A DNA stretch of 64,000 nucleotides. It comes from Cupriavidus necator. Its GTDB lineage: Bacteria; Pseudomonadota; Gammaproteobacteria; Burkholderiales; Burkholderiaceae. The position numbers and the translations under genes were made by a program. The DNA is taken from NCBI RefSeq assembly GCF_013141915.1, contig NZ_SROX01000002.1, forward strand, positions 434,001-498,000. The letters are read 5' to 3'. The notes below the pieces were generated by a model. It did not search any database. It was not told the origin of the DNA and saw only the letters and a program-made list of their open reading frames with translations. Below, piece after piece: positions 37,112 through 46,510 of the stretch; within the stretch, counting starts at the first letter, position 1, and the number at the start of each line of letters is the position of its first letter.

Positions 37112-37876
37112 ATGAGCGACGACGGCCTCAACGACGAACAACTGCTGCGCTACTCGCGCCATATCCTGCTGGACGAGCTTGGCATTGAAGGCCAGCGCCG
37201 CCTGCTGGCCGGCCATGCCGTGGTGATCGGCGCGGGCGGTCTCGGCGCGGCGGCCCTGCCCTTCCTGGCCTCGGCCGGCGTCGGCCGCATCACCGTGGTC
37301 GACAACGACGAAGTCGACCTGACCAACCTGCAACGCCAGATCATCCACACCACCGCCAACGTGGGCCGGCCCAAGGTAGAGTCCGCGCGCGAAGGCATGC
37401 TGCGCATCAACCCGGGCCTGGATATCGTCACGGTGCCGGCGCGCGTGGGCGATGCCGAGCTGGACCAGCTGGTGGCGTCGGCCAGCGTGGTGCTGGACTG
37501 CTGCGACAACTTCGCTACGCGCCAGGCCGTCAACCGCGCCTGCGTGCGCCACAAGGTACCGCTGGTATCCGGCGCCGCGCTGCGCTTCGACGGCCAGATC
37601 AGCGTGTTCGACCGCCGCCAGCCGGACGCGCCCTGCTACGCCTGCCTGTTCCCCCCGGCCGAACCCGCGCCGGAAGTCGCCTGCGCCACCATGGGCGTGT
37701 TCGCGCCGCTGGTCGGCATGGTCGGCACGGTGCAGGCGGCCGAGGCCCTCAAGCTGCTCGCCGGCGTGGGCGACAGCCTGGCGGGCCGGCTGCTGATGGT
37801 CAATGCGCTGTCGATGGAATGGACCACGATGCGGCTGGCGCGCACGCCGGATTGCCCGGTCTGCGCCGGGCATTGA
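37112..37876 (+). CDS. moeB: HesA/MoeB/ThiF-family E1-like adenylyltransferase
   Basis: 254 residues. LRYSRHILLDELGIEGQRRL, VIGAGGLGAAALPFLASAGVG (ATP site) and DNDEVDLTNLQRQIIH are canonical; zinc cysteines come as CYAC and CPVC. Family members adenylate the C-terminal Gly of MoaD or ThiS before sulfur transfer, for molybdopterin or thiamine synthesis. No moaD or thiS is near, so MoeB versus ThiF cannot be settled. Convergent with selU, nine bases apart. Confidence 0.88.
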   Translation: MSDDGLNDEQLLRYSRHILLDELGIEGQRRLLAGHAVVIGAGGLGAAALPFLASAGVGRITVVDNDEVDLTNLQRQIIHTTANVGRPKVESAREGMLRINPGLDIVTVPARVGDAELDQLVASASVVLDCCDNFATRQAVNRACVRHKVPLVSGAALRFDGQISVFDRRQPDAPCYACLFPPAEPAPEVACATMGVFAPLVGMVGTVQAAEALKLLAGVGDSLAGRLLMVNALSMEWTTMRLARTPDCPVCAGH

Positions 37877-37885
37877 GCGCGATGC

Positions 37886-38989
37886 TCAGGCGTGCCGCGC
37901 CGTGTGCGCCCGCAGCCAGTCGGTGACGGCGGCACGGTCGCCGCGGAACACGATGCGGGCTTCACGCTGCTCGCTCTGGAATGCGTACATGGGATCGTAG
38001 TACTCGCGCAGCAGTACCTCGATCCAGCCCCGGTGCAGTTCCACCTCGCCCGACTCCGACTGCCGCGCCAGCGCCTGTTCCAGCAACGCTGACAGCTTGC
38101 CGTAGCGCTCCCCGCCGAGCCGCGGCGAAATGCCGGCCATGGCCTCGCGCAAGCGCGCGGCATAGGCTTCGAAGCCTTCCCTGCTGCCCTGCTGCGCAAT
38201 GAATTCCGCTGCCAGGCCTTGCACATAGTCGCGCAGCACGCGCTCGACGCGTTCGTCGAACGAGGCTTCCAGCCAGACCAGCGGGCTGGCCTGCATGCGC
38301 TGCGTGAGCACTTTGGGCACATTGCGGCTGCCGATGAAGCGGCCTTCGTCCTCCACCACCAGCGCGCGGTTGCCTGCGTCAATACGCCGCAGCACGTCGA
38401 TGGCCAGCGCATTCTCGAAATCGACCTGCGGCGGCTGTGCCAGCGCGCGCCGGCCGAACGCCGAGCCGCGATGGCGTGCATGGCCTTCCAGGTCGATCGA
38501 TGCCGGCACGTCGGCCAGCACGTCGGTCTTGCCGCAGCCGGTCAGGCCGCCCAGCACGATCCATGGCTGCGCTGCCGCCGCGGTATCGATGGTCTCGATC
38601 AGGAAGCCGCGCATCGCCTTGTAGCCGCCGGTCACGCGCGGATAGTCGACGCCGGCCGCGTGCAGCCACTGCTGCACCAGCTGCGAGCGCAGCCCGCCGC
38701 GGAAGCAATACAGGTAGCCGTCCGGATGCGCGCGCGCAAACTCCGCCCAGGCCGCGATGCGCGCCGCCTTGCGCAACCCCGACACCAGCTGGTGGCCCAG
38801 TTCGATCGCCGCCTGCTGGCCCTTCTGCGTATAGCACAGGCCAACTTCGTGGCGCTCGGCATCGTCCATCAACGGCAGGTTGACCGCGCGGGGGAAGGCC
38901 CCGCGCGCGAACTCCAGCGGCGCGCGCACGTCCAGCATGGCCACGCCACTGAGAAACAGCGTGCGGAAATCGGCGGTATCCGGGCGCAT
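37886..38989 (-). CDS. selU: tRNA 2-selenouridine synthase
   Basis: 367 residues from ATG 38989. The N-terminal rhodanese domain has its catalytic Cys in [10 protein letters not shown], and the second half has the P-loop [12 protein letters not shown]. SelU (also called MnmH or YbbB) replaces sulfur with selenium in the wobble 2-thiouridine of tRNA Lys, Glu and Gln, using selenophosphate. Its ATG overlaps the TGA of selD in a TGATG arrangement, so the donor-making and donor-using enzymes are coupled. Confidence 0.95.
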   Translation of the reverse strand: MRPDTADFRTLFLSGVAMLDVRAPLEFARGAFPRAVNLPLMDDAERHEVGLCYTQKGQQAAIELGHQLVSGLRKAARIAAWAEFARAHPDGYLYCFRGGLRSQLVQQWLHAAGVDYPRVTGGYKAMRGFLIETIDTAAAAQPWIVLGGLTGCGKTDVLADVPASIDLEGHARHRGSAFGRRALAQPPQVDFENALAIDVLRRIDAGNRALVVEDEGRFIGSRNVPKVLTQRMQASPLVWLEASFDERVERVLRDYVQGLAAEFIAQQGSREGFEAYAARLREAMAGISPRLGGERYGKLSALLEQALARQSESGEVELHRGWIEVLLREYYDPMYAFQSEQREARIVFRGDRAAVTDWLRAHTARHA

Positions 38990-40032
38990 CAGCGGATCTC
39001 TACGGCCAACGCGGCGCGGGCCACCATCTCGCCGATCGGGGCCAGGGACAGCCCCAGGCGCTGGCATTCGGCCAGGAACGCGGCTTCGCCGGCGGGCTCG
39101 ACCGCCACCAGCAGGCCGCCGCTGGTCTGCGGATCGCACAGCAGCGCACGTTGCGCCTCGGTGAGCGGCGCGATGCGATGCCCGTAGCTGTCGAAGTTGC
39201 GCTGGGTGCCGCCCGGCACGCAGCCCTGGCCGATGTAGTCGATGACGTCATCCAGCACCGGCACCGCGGCATATTCGATGCGGGCGGTCAGGCCGCTGCC
39301 GTCGGCCATTTCCACCAGGTGGCCAAGCAGCCCGAAGCCGGTCACATCGGTCATCGCGCGCACGCCGGGCAGGCGTCCGAAGGCGCTGCCGGGCCGGTTC
39401 AGCACGCACATCCAGTCACGCGCCAGATGGCGGTTGTCGGCGCGCAGCAGTCCTTTCTTTTCGGCCGTGGTCAGCACGCCGATGCCGAGCGGCTTGGTCA
39501 GGTACAGCCGGCAGCCCGGCGTGGCGGTGTCATTGCGCTTCATGTGCGCGCGCTCGACCAGGCCGGTCACCGCCAGGCCGAAGATGGGCTCGGGCGCATC
39601 GATCGAATGCCCGCCCGCCAGCGGGATGCCGGCGTCATCGCAAGCGCGACGTCCGCCCGCCACCACTTCGCGCGCCACCTCGGGCGGCAGCACGTTCACC
39701 GGCCAGCCCAGGATGGCGATGGCCATCAGCGGGTCGCCGCCCATGGCGTAGATGTCGCTGATCGCATTGGTCGCGGCGATGCGCCCAAAGTCGAACGGAT
39801 CGTCGACGATCGGCATGAAAAAGTCCGTGGTCGAAACCACCCCGCGCTGGCCGTCGGCGCCATCCAGCGCATACACCGCCGCATCGTCGCGCGAGGCATT
39901 GCCGACCCACAGGCGCGGGTCCAGGTGCTGCGCACCGCTGCCGGCCAGGATCACGTCGAGCACCTTGGGGGAAATCTTGCAGCCGCAGCCGGCACCGTGG
40001 CTGTACTGGGTCAGGCGGATGGGACGGGTCAT
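38989..40032 (-). CDS. selD: Selenide, water dikinase
   Basis: 347 residues. The N-terminal catalytic motif is HGAGCGCK, with Cys instead of selenocysteine, and Lys following. [32 protein letters not shown] binds ATP and Mg. It makes selenophosphate from selenide and ATP. No selA or selB is visible in the window; the immediate consumer is selU. Upstream is a short GC-rich gap before bfr. Confidence 0.96.
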   Translation of the reverse strand: MTRPIRLTQYSHGAGCGCKISPKVLDVILAGSGAQHLDPRLWVGNASRDDAAVYALDGADGQRGVVSTTDFFMPIVDDPFDFGRIAATNAISDIYAMGGDPLMAIAILGWPVNVLPPEVAREVVAGGRRACDDAGIPLAGGHSIDAPEPIFGLAVTGLVERAHMKRNDTATPGCRLYLTKPLGIGVLTTAEKKGLLRADNRHLARDWMCVLNRPGSAFGRLPGVRAMTDVTGFGLLGHLVEMADGSGLTARIEYAAVPVLDDVIDYIGQGCVPGGTQRNFDSYGHRIAPLTEAQRALLCDPQTSGGLLVAVEPAGEAAFLAECQRLGLSLAPIGEMVARAALAVEIR

Positions 40033-40216
40033 GAGCGTGGGCTCCGCGCGGCGCGCCGGCGGGTCAGGAGCCTTGGCCCCGCCGGCGACGCCTGGATGAA
40101 GAGAGGAATTGGAATGAGAAGGGTTACCGCCTGCAGGCGAGCAACCGGGCGGAGCCGAATAGCGCCGCGCGCGGGGCGGGCCGCCCCGCAGGGACGGCCG
40201 CGCCGGAGACGGCGGC

Positions 40217-40696
40217 TTATTGCTCGCCCGGCTCCATCTGCGACTGCAGGTAGTTCTGCAGCCCGACCTTGTCGATCAGGTCCAGCTGCGTTTCCAGGTA
40301 CTCGATATGTTCCTCGGTATCGGTGAGGATATCGACCAGAATTTCGCGGCTGACGTAATCGCCGACCGATTCGCAGTAGGCAATGCCTTCCTTGACGGTG
40401 GTGTGCGCGGTCTGTTCCAGCTTCAGGTCGCACTTGAGCATCTCGGGCGTGTCTTCGCCGAGCAGCAGCTTGTGCAGGTCCTGCAGGTTGGGCAGGCCGT
40501 CCAGCATCAGGATGCGCTCGATCAGGCGGTCGGCGTGCTTCATCTCGCCGATCGATTCCTTGTACTCCACGTCGCCGAGCTTCTTCAGGCCCCAGTGGCG
40601 ATACATGCGGGCGTGCAGGAAATACTGGTTGATCGCGGTCAGCTCATTCTTGAGCTGGGCGTTCAGATGCTGGATGACCTTCTTGTCACCTTTCAT
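40217..40696 (-). CDS. bfr: Bacterioferritin
   Basis: 159 residues from ATG 40696. [21 protein letters not shown] carries the first ferroxidase Glu, [15 protein letters not shown] the heme-ligating Met, and [16 protein letters not shown] the last ligands. It stores iron as mineral in a 24-mer cage. It follows bfd by 125 bp and a terminator, so it may be transcribed partly from its own promoter. Confidence 0.96.
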   Translation of the reverse strand: MKGDKKVIQHLNAQLKNELTAINQYFLHARMYRHWGLKKLGDVEYKESIGEMKHADRLIERILMLDGLPNLQDLHKLLLGEDTPEMLKCDLKLEQTAHTTVKEGIAYCESVGDYVSREILVDILTDTEEHIEYLETQLDLIDKVGLQNYLQSQMEPGEQ

Positions 40697-40783
40697 TGGC
40701 GGCTCCTGTTGCATCGGGCCCGCGCAAAAATACGAAACGGCGCCAATGGCGCCGTGCAGTCAGTGAGAAAAGAAATGCGCAAA

Positions 40784-40822
40784 AACGCGCCATGAACTGA
40801 CGCTTCAGTTCATGGGCGCGTT
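40784..40822 (-). terminator. Terminator of bfd
   Basis: AACGCGCCATGAACTGA and TCAGTTCATGGGCGCGTT form a 17-bp stem with one bulged base and a CGCT loop; the minus strand continues with TTTTTGCGC. The hairpin starts right at the bfd stop codon. Confidence 0.85.
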
Positions 40823-41127
40823 CAGGCCACCAGCGCCTTGCGCTGGTCGTTCGCGACTGCCGGGTCCCGAGTGTCCATTATGGTACATGGGCCCGATGCG
40901 GAACAGGAAGAAATCTCCACAACCTGGATGCTGGCGAGGGTCGCGACGGTCACGTTGCGTACCGCGGCCACGCCTTCCTGCAGCACCTGCTGCGCGCATT
41001 CGCGGCAACGGCCGCAGCACGTGCCGACGCCGAGCGTTTCAGCCAGTTCATCGAGGGTCTCGACGCCCAGGTGCGCGGCACCGTGAATCTCACGATCGGT
41101 GATCTGGTTGCAGATGCAGACGTACAC
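40822..41127 (-). CDS. bfd: Bacterioferritin-associated ferredoxin
   Basis: 101 residues from GTG 41127, chosen because GGAGG lies 5 bp upstream and the protein then begins VYVCICNQITDREI, as Bfd proteins do; the frame is open to 41208. The four [2Fe-2S] cysteines are CIC and CCGRC. A 35-residue C-terminal tail with extra cysteines (SSCSASGPC) exceeds the E. coli length of 64. Bfd reduces the heme of Bfr so stored iron can leave. A Fur box overlaps its promoter, so it is made when iron is short. Confidence 0.92.
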   Translation of the reverse strand: MYVCICNQITDREIHGAAHLGVETLDELAETLGVGTCCGRCRECAQQVLQEGVAAVRNVTVATLASIQVVEISSCSASGPCTIMDTRDPAVANDQRKALVA

Positions 41128-41180
41128 AAGCCCCTCCGTTGCGGCGCGGGACACCGGCATGTCCTCGCGAATGAACGTCA

Positions 41181-41214
41181 GAATATCAGAGATCAATAAT
41201 GATAACAATTCCCA
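41181..41214 (-). promoter_or_regulatory. bfd promoter with overlapping Fur box
   Basis: Minus strand: TTGTTA (41204-41209), 17-base spacer, TATTCT (41181-41186). Bases 41196-41214 match the 19-bp Fur consensus at 14 positions, including an unbroken ATAATGATAA. The site covers the -35 and half the spacer, so Fur-iron would block transcription. Confidence 0.8.
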
Positions 41215-41256
41215 TTAAGCCACTTCGCAACAGGTCGATTTCACGTCACTGACTGT

Positions 41257-41316
41257 AAAAAAGAGGCGGCTGGTGCCGCACTTTCCAGGTCATGGAAGTG
41301 CACCACCAGCCGCCTC
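41257..41316 (-). terminator. Terminator of ptsI
   Basis: GAGGCGGCTGGTG (41263-41275) pairs with CACCAGCCGCCTC (41304-41316), 13 bp without a mismatch, with an inner GCAC/GTGC hairpin. On the minus strand the stem runs into TTTTTT. It ends the gshA-gshB-IIA-ptsH-ptsI transcript. Confidence 0.92.
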
Positions 41317-41341
41317 GATGATTGAGAAAACCCTGATGTCC

Positions 41342-43114
41342 TCAGGGTCGTGAGATCTGCCGCAGGACCGCCGCCTGCTCCTCCGGATCGTAGGCCTGCA
41401 GCAGCTGGTCAACCAGCGGCTCGAGGCGTTCGCAGTGGGCGTGCAGGATCTGCTGCTTGACGCGCAGCAGTTGCGCCGGGTGCATGGAGAATTCGCGCAG
41501 CCCCATGCCCAGCAGCAAGCGCGTCATGGTCGGGTCGCCCGCCATCTCGCCACACACCGCCACCGGCACGCCGGCGCGGTTGGCCTCGCGGATGGTGCGC
41601 GCCACCAGCTGCAGCACCGCCGGGTGCAGCGGGTCGAACAGGTGCGCCACGGCGTTGTCGGCGCGGTCGATGGCTAGCGTGTACTGGATCAGGTCGTTGG
41701 TGCCGATCGACAGGAAATCCATCTTGCGCAGGAACAGCGGCAGCAACAGCACCGCCGCCGGGATCTCGATCATGGCCCCGACCTTCATGCCCGGATCGTA
41801 GGGCTCGCCGCGCTCGTCCAGCTGGCGCTTGGCCTTGGCGATCAGCGCCAGGGTCTGGTCGATCTCGCTGGCATGCGCCAGCATCGGCACCAGCAGCCGC
41901 ACCGGGCCGAACGCCGAAGCGCGCAGCAGCGCCCGCAGCTGGGTCAGGAACATACCGGGCTCCGACAGCGACCAGCGGATCGCGCGCAGGCCCAGCGCCG
42001 GATTCAGCGCGGTCTCGAAGTCATCGGCGCGACCGTCGCCGCGCGCGTCGAGCGGCTTGTCGGCGCCGATATCGATGGTGCGGATGGTCACCGGCAGCCC
42101 GTGCATGGCGTCAACCGCGCCACGATAGGCCTGGAACTGCTCGTCTTCGCCCGGCAGCTCGTCGCGCCGGTTCATGAACAGGAACTCGGAACGGAACAGG
42201 CCGACGCCGACCGCGCCGGCGGCCAGCGCGGCGCCGGCGTCCTGGGCCATCTCGATATTGGCCAGCAGCTCGATCTCGATCCCGTCCAGCGTCACCGCCG
42301 GCGTATGGCGCAGCCGCTGCAGGCGCTTCTTCTCCAGCACACGCTCGCTCTGCCGGTGGCGGTATTCCTCGAGGATGATGGCGGTAGGGTCGACGATCAC
42401 CAGGCCGGCATCGCCGTCGATGATGATCCAGTCATCCTGGCGGATCAGCTCGCTCGCGCTCTGCACGCCGACCGCGGCCGGAATGTCGAGGCTGCGCGCA
42501 ACGATGGCGGTATGCGAGGTGCGCCCGCCCAGGTCGGTGACGAAGCCGTGGAACACGGTGTGGCGGAACTGCAGCATGTCGGCCGGCGCGATATCGTGGG
42601 CGACCACGATCACGCCGGGGGCGGGCTCGCCGTCGGCGGCCAGCGCGGGCACTGGCGCGGGCACCAGCACCGGCGCGCCGGCCAGCGCCTTGAGGATGCG
42701 CTCCACCACCTGCTCGATATCGGCCTTGCGCTCGCGCAGGTATTCGTCCTCGATCTCGTCGAACTGGCGCATCAGCTCTTCGAGGCGCGTGGTCAGTGCC
42801 CACTCGGCGTTGTAGCGCCGGCCCCGGATCAGTGCCTCGGGCTCGCGCGCGAGCGCCTCGTCGTCGAGGATCATCGCGTGCACGTCGAGGAACGCGCCCA
42901 GCTCTTCGGGCGCATCGCGCGGCAGGTCGCGCTTGAGCGCGGCCAGTTCGGCACGCACCGCGGCGCGCGCCGCGCGCAGCCGTTCCACCTCGGCGTCGAG
43001 CTGCTCTTCATCGACCAGGTAGTGCGACACGTCCAGCGCCGCGGGCGCAAGCAAGTGCGCGCGCCCGATGGCGACGCCGCGCGAGACCGGGATGCCGTGC
43101 AGGGCGAAAGGCAT
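41342..43114 (-). CDS. ptsI: PTS enzyme I (PEP-protein phosphotransferase)
   Basis: 590 residues. Phospho-His in GGRTSHTAIVARSLDIPAAVG, PEP-binding region LFRSEFLFMNR and SIGTNDLIQYTLAIDRADNAVAHLFDPLHPAVL, and the conserved Cys of PVAVCGEMAGDP. It passes phosphate from PEP to the HPr encoded just upstream. With a IIA-Man but no IIB or IIC in this operon, the chain is probably regulatory rather than a sugar importer. A second EI domain is fused in nagF elsewhere in the window. Confidence 0.96.
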   Translation of the reverse strand: MPFALHGIPVSRGVAIGRAHLLAPAALDVSHYLVDEEQLDAEVERLRAARAAVRAELAALKRDLPRDAPEELGAFLDVHAMILDDEALAREPEALIRGRRYNAEWALTTRLEELMRQFDEIEDEYLRERKADIEQVVERILKALAGAPVLVPAPVPALAADGEPAPGVIVVAHDIAPADMLQFRHTVFHGFVTDLGGRTSHTAIVARSLDIPAAVGVQSASELIRQDDWIIIDGDAGLVIVDPTAIILEEYRHRQSERVLEKKRLQRLRHTPAVTLDGIEIELLANIEMAQDAGAALAAGAVGVGLFRSEFLFMNRRDELPGEDEQFQAYRGAVDAMHGLPVTIRTIDIGADKPLDARGDGRADDFETALNPALGLRAIRWSLSEPGMFLTQLRALLRASAFGPVRLLVPMLAHASEIDQTLALIAKAKRQLDERGEPYDPGMKVGAMIEIPAAVLLLPLFLRKMDFLSIGTNDLIQYTLAIDRADNAVAHLFDPLHPAVLQLVARTIREANRAGVPVAVCGEMAGDPTMTRLLLGMGLREFSMHPAQLLRVKQQILHAHCERLEPLVDQLLQAYDPEEQAAVLRQISRP

Positions 43115-43163
43115 GTACCGCTCCGTCAGGAACGTTGATCAATTCGGGTCAAGGCCGCCGGCC

Positions 43164-43433
43164 TCACTCCCCTTCACCAAAGCGGTTGGCAATCAGTGCC
43201 AGCAGCGCGTCCATCGCCTCCTGCTCGTCGGGCCCCTCGGTCTCGAGCGTCACCGTCGAGCCGATGCCGGCGGCCAGCATCATCACGCCCATGATGCTCT
43301 TGGCATCGACCTGGCGTCCGTTGCGGGACATCTTGACCTGGCTGACGAAGCTGCCGGCGAGCTGGGTCAGCTTGGCGGACGCGCGTGCGTGCAGTCCGAG
43401 TTTATTGATGATGGTGGTGTCCCTCTGCAGCAT
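43164..43433 (-). CDS. ptsH: PTS phosphocarrier protein HPr
   Basis: 89 residues from ATG 43433. Active His in LGLHARASAKL (about residue 16) and the regulatory Ser region DAKSIMGVMML. The start lies 32 bp inside the end of the IIA gene, in another frame, so translation is likely coupled. HPr carries phosphate from EI to IIA. Confidence 0.96.
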   Translation of the reverse strand: MLQRDTTIINKLGLHARASAKLTQLAGSFVSQVKMSRNGRQVDAKSIMGVMMLAAGIGSTVTLETEGPDEQEAMDALLALIANRFGEGE

Positions 43434-43857
43434 ATTTGTCGGGATGATTGGCGGTTTGGTTCTGGACGGTGGTGGTGCCGACCTGCAGCACGCCCTGCGC
43501 GCCGCCGGCCAGCGCCTTGGTGGCAAGCTGGTCCAGCTTTTCGGCTCGGTAGCAGATGGCGCGGACCAGCATGGGAAGGTTGACGCCGGCCAGCACGCGC
43601 ACGCGGCCTGGCTCGGCCAGGCGCGCGGCGATATTGGCGGGGGTGGCGCCGAAGATGTCGGTCAGGACCAGCGCGCCGTTGTCTTCGCAGATGGCATCGA
43701 GCCGGCGCCTGGCTTCGGCCAGCACAAGGGCGGGATCCGCGTCGGGAAGGACGTCGATGGCTTCCAGCCGCTGCGGCTGGCCACAGTAGACGTGGGCGGC
43801 GCAATCGCGCAAAGCTGAAGCCAGCGGGGTGTGCGCGATGATCAGGATGCCTGCCAT
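43402..43857 (-). CDS. PTS IIA component of the mannose (ManX) family
   Basis: 151 residues from ATG 43857. MAGILIIAHTPLASALRDC carries the phospho-His (His9), and LVLTDIFGATPANIAARL and GVNLPMLVRAICYR are typical EIIA-Man segments. No IIB, IIC or IID follows. The last residues GHHHHQ are encoded inside the ptsH overlap. Such orphan IIA-Man/HPr/EI sets in Proteobacteria are linked to control of carbon storage and kinase signalling; here this is inference. Confidence 0.92.
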   Translation of the reverse strand: MAGILIIAHTPLASALRDCAAHVYCGQPQRLEAIDVLPDADPALVLAEARRRLDAICEDNGALVLTDIFGATPANIAARLAEPGRVRVLAGVNLPMLVRAICYRAEKLDQLATKALAGGAQGVLQVGTTTVQNQTANHPDKYAAEGHHHHQ

Positions 43858-43933
43858 GATGGTGAATCCGTTGGATTGCCCCGATTGTAGCAGGCGCCCC
43901 CCGCGCTCCCGCTGCCGGTCGGGGCAGGGACGG

Positions 43934-44899
43934 CTAGGTGCCGGCAGCACTCACGGCGTGCTCCAGCGCGTCGATAAACATCGCCGCGACATGGAAGCCG
44001 GTCTGCTGGGTGATCTCCTGGAAACAGGTCGGGCTCGTCACATTAACCTCAGTCAGGTAGTCGCCGATGACGTCCAGGCCGACCAGCAGCAGGCCCTGCT
44101 CCCACAGCCCCGGCGCCAGCGCCTCGGCGATCTCGCGGTCGCGCCGGCTCAGTTCCTGGGCGCGCCCGGTACCGCCCGCGGCAAGGTTGCCGCGCACTTC
44201 GCCCGCCATCGGCACGCGCGCCAGCGAATACGGCACGGGCACGCCGCCGATCAGCAGCACGCGCTTGTCGCCGTCCTTGATCGCCGGGATATAGCGCTGC
44301 ACCATCAGCGAGCGGGCGCCGTCCTGGCCCAGCGTCTCGACGATCGCCGCCAGGTTCATGCCGTCCGCGCCGACCCGGAACACACCCATGCCGCCCATGC
44401 CGTCCAGCGGCTTGACGATGATGTCGCGATGCTCGGCGTGGAAATCGCGGATCCGTGCCAGGTCGCGCGTGACCAGCGTCGGCGTGATGAACTCCGGATA
44501 CTGGGCGATCGCCAGCTTTTCGGAATGGTCGCGGATCGCCCGCGGCTTGTTGAAGACCCGCGCGCCCTGCGCCTCGGCCAGCTCCAGCAGCCAGGTGCTG
44601 GTCACGTACTCCATGTCGAAGGGCGGATCCTTGCGCATCAGCACCGCGTCGAAGGCCGACAGCGGCTCGAGCGCGCTGTTGCCTTCGCGGTACCAGGCGC
44701 CATGTCCGTCGCCGCCCTCGCCGGTCAGGTGCAGGCGCGTGGCCACGGTCTCGACGGTGCGGCCCGACAGCGCCAGTTGCGGCTGCAGGCACCAGTACAG
44801 CTCATGGCCGCGCGCAGCGGCCTCGGCCATCATGGCGTAGGTGGAGTCCTTGTAGGTCTTGAAGGTCTCCAGCGGATCGGTGATGAAGAGGATGCGCAT
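43934..44899 (-). CDS. gshB: Glutathione synthetase
   Basis: 321 residues from ATG 44899. MRILFITDPLETFKTYKDSTYAMM is the GshB N-terminus; MRKDPPFDMEYV, KPLDGMGGMGVFRV (ATP-grasp loop) and LDVIGDYLTEVNVTSPTCFQEI follow. It adds Gly to gamma-glutamylcysteine. It follows gshA by eight bases. The longer open frame to 45508 is only a shadow of gshA. Confidence 0.97.
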   Translation of the reverse strand: MRILFITDPLETFKTYKDSTYAMMAEAAARGHELYWCLQPQLALSGRTVETVATRLHLTGEGGDGHGAWYREGNSALEPLSAFDAVLMRKDPPFDMEYVTSTWLLELAEAQGARVFNKPRAIRDHSEKLAIAQYPEFITPTLVTRDLARIRDFHAEHRDIIVKPLDGMGGMGVFRVGADGMNLAAIVETLGQDGARSLMVQRYIPAIKDGDKRVLLIGGVPVPYSLARVPMAGEVRGNLAAGGTGRAQELSRRDREIAEALAPGLWEQGLLLVGLDVIGDYLTEVNVTSPTCFQEITQQTGFHVAAMFIDALEHAVSAAGT

Positions 44900-44907
44900 G
44901 GTGGCGT

Positions 44908-46209
44908 TCAGATGATCGGGTTCGGGTCGGTCTTCTCGAGTTCCAGCGACGCCGCCAGCAAGGCCAGCCGGGCCACCACGCCATACATGTAGAAGCGGTT
45001 CGGCACCGCCGCGCCGGGCTTGGCATGGCTGTCGGGGATGCCATTGGGCGCAAACGCCAGCGGCACGAAGTGCATGCCCGGGGCGTTCAGGTTCTCGTCG
45101 TTGCCGCGGCCGGTGTGCACGCGGTAGAAGCCGCCCACCACGTAGCGGTCGATCATGTACACCACCGGTTCGGCCACGGCCTCGTTGACCTTCTCGAAGG
45201 TGTGCACACCCTCCTGGATGATGACGTCGCTGACCTCCAGGCCCTCCTTGACGACGCTCATCTTGTTGCGCTCTTTGCGGTTCAGGCCCTTGATCTCGGA
45301 CGGGTCGCGCACGGTCATGATGCCCATGCCATAGGTGCCCGCATCGGCCTTGACCACCACGTACGGCGTTTCCTTGATGCCGTACTCGCGGTATTTCTTG
45401 GCGATCTTCTTCAGCACGCCTTCGACCGCGTCGGCCAGTTCTTCCTCGCCCACGCGCTCGTGGAAATTCACGCCGGTGGTGCGCGCAAAGTACGGGTTGA
45501 CCATCCACGGATCGATATCGATCAGCTTGGCGAACTTCTTGGCCACCTCGTCATAGGCGGAAAAGTGGCTGCTCTTGCGGCGCGTGGACCAGCCGGCGTG
45601 CAGCGGCGGCAGCAGGTACTGCTCATTGATGTTTTCCAGGATCGGCGGAATGCCGGCCGACAGGTCGTTGTTGAGCAGGATCGAACAGGGATCGAAATCC
45701 TTCAGGCCCAGCCGGCGGCCCTTGGTGCCCAGGCGCGCCAGCGGCTCCACCACCAGGGTCTGGCCGTCGGGCAGCTCGATCGGGGTCGGCTCGGTGATTT
45801 CCTCGGAAAGCGAGCCCAGGCGCACGTTCAGCCCGGCCTGGCGCATGATCAGCGACAGCCGCGCCACGTTCTGCAGGTAGAACATGTTGCGGGTGTGGCG
45901 CTCCGGGATCAGCAGCAGGTTCTTGGCGTCCGGGCAGATCTTCTCGATCGCCGCCATCGCCGCCTGCACCGCCAGCGGCAGCATTTCCGTGGCCAGGTTG
46001 TTGAAACCGCCCGGGAACAGGTTGGTATCGACCGGCGCGAGCTTGAAGCCGGCGTTGCGCAGGTCCACCGAGCAATAGAACGGAGGCGTATGCTCCTGCC
46101 ATTCCAGCCTGAACCAGCGCTCGATGGACGGCGTGGCGTCCAGGATTTTCTTTTCCAGTTCGAGCAGCGGACCGTTCAGCGCGGTGATGAGATGCGGGAC
46201 CATATCCAT
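44908..46209 (-). CDS. gshA: Glutamate-cysteine ligase, proteobacterial GshA type 3
   Basis: 433 residues. It does not resemble E. coli GshA; it has the sequence of the separate ATP-grasp-like ligase family known from Acidithiobacillus and Betaproteobacteria: CSVDLRNAGFKLAPVDTNLFPGGFNNL, LLIPERHTRNMFYLQNVA, KADAGTYGMGIMTV and HTGRGNDENLNAPGMHFVPLAF. It makes gamma-glutamylcysteine, the first step of glutathione synthesis. A TACAAT -10 lies at 46239-46244, giving a leader of about 22 bases. Confidence 0.93.
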   Translation of the reverse strand: MDMVPHLITALNGPLLELEKKILDATPSIERWFRLEWQEHTPPFYCSVDLRNAGFKLAPVDTNLFPGGFNNLATEMLPLAVQAAMAAIEKICPDAKNLLLIPERHTRNMFYLQNVARLSLIMRQAGLNVRLGSLSEEITEPTPIELPDGQTLVVEPLARLGTKGRRLGLKDFDPCSILLNNDLSAGIPPILENINEQYLLPPLHAGWSTRRKSSHFSAYDEVAKKFAKLIDIDPWMVNPYFARTTGVNFHERVGEEELADAVEGVLKKIAKKYREYGIKETPYVVVKADAGTYGMGIMTVRDPSEIKGLNRKERNKMSVVKEGLEVSDVIIQEGVHTFEKVNEAVAEPVVYMIDRYVVGGFYRVHTGRGNDENLNAPGMHFVPLAFAPNGIPDSHAKPGAAVPNRFYMYGVVARLALLAASLELEKTDPNPII

Positions 46210-46368
46210 CCTATAGATCGTCTAAATCGTTCGCCCCGATTGTAGAGGAACGGCCAACCAAGCGCTGGCACACCCTTTATAAGGATATGCAGCGCCTGGC
46301 ATAAGGGATAACGATATGGGGATGGGCCGCGGGAAATAAAGAGGCCGCGCCGGCGCCGGCGGCCGGGC

Positions 46369-46510
46369 AAAAAAAAGCGCGGCGATGCCGCGCTTTTAAA
46401 TGGCCTGACAGATACGGGGAGCGTTCTGCAGGTGGAGGAAACTGCCTCAAGGGCAATGTATGTCTGCAGCACATTAAATACAACTGAAGCTTTTTAAGAT
46501 CGGATTTAAG
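46369..46510 (-). ncRNA. Possible small RNA ending at a strong terminator
   Basis: AAAAGCGCGGC-GAT-GCCGCGCTTTT (46373-46397) gives a minus-strand terminator with eight T, yet no gene ends here: amtB already has its own terminator 290 bp upstream and a second hairpin at 46520-46543 intervenes. The roughly 110-bp unit upstream is AT-rich for this genome and has a weak promoter-like TTGTAT-N17-TACATT. Speculative. Confidence 0.3.

Noticed and set aside
41128..41160. ATG 41160 as the bfd start
   Set aside because: It would add residues not seen in Bfd, and GGAGG is ideally spaced for GTG 41127.
43402..43420. His4 tail of the IIA protein as a sign of cloned DNA
   Set aside because: It is encoded by the overlap with ptsH and surrounded by normal chromosomal sequence.
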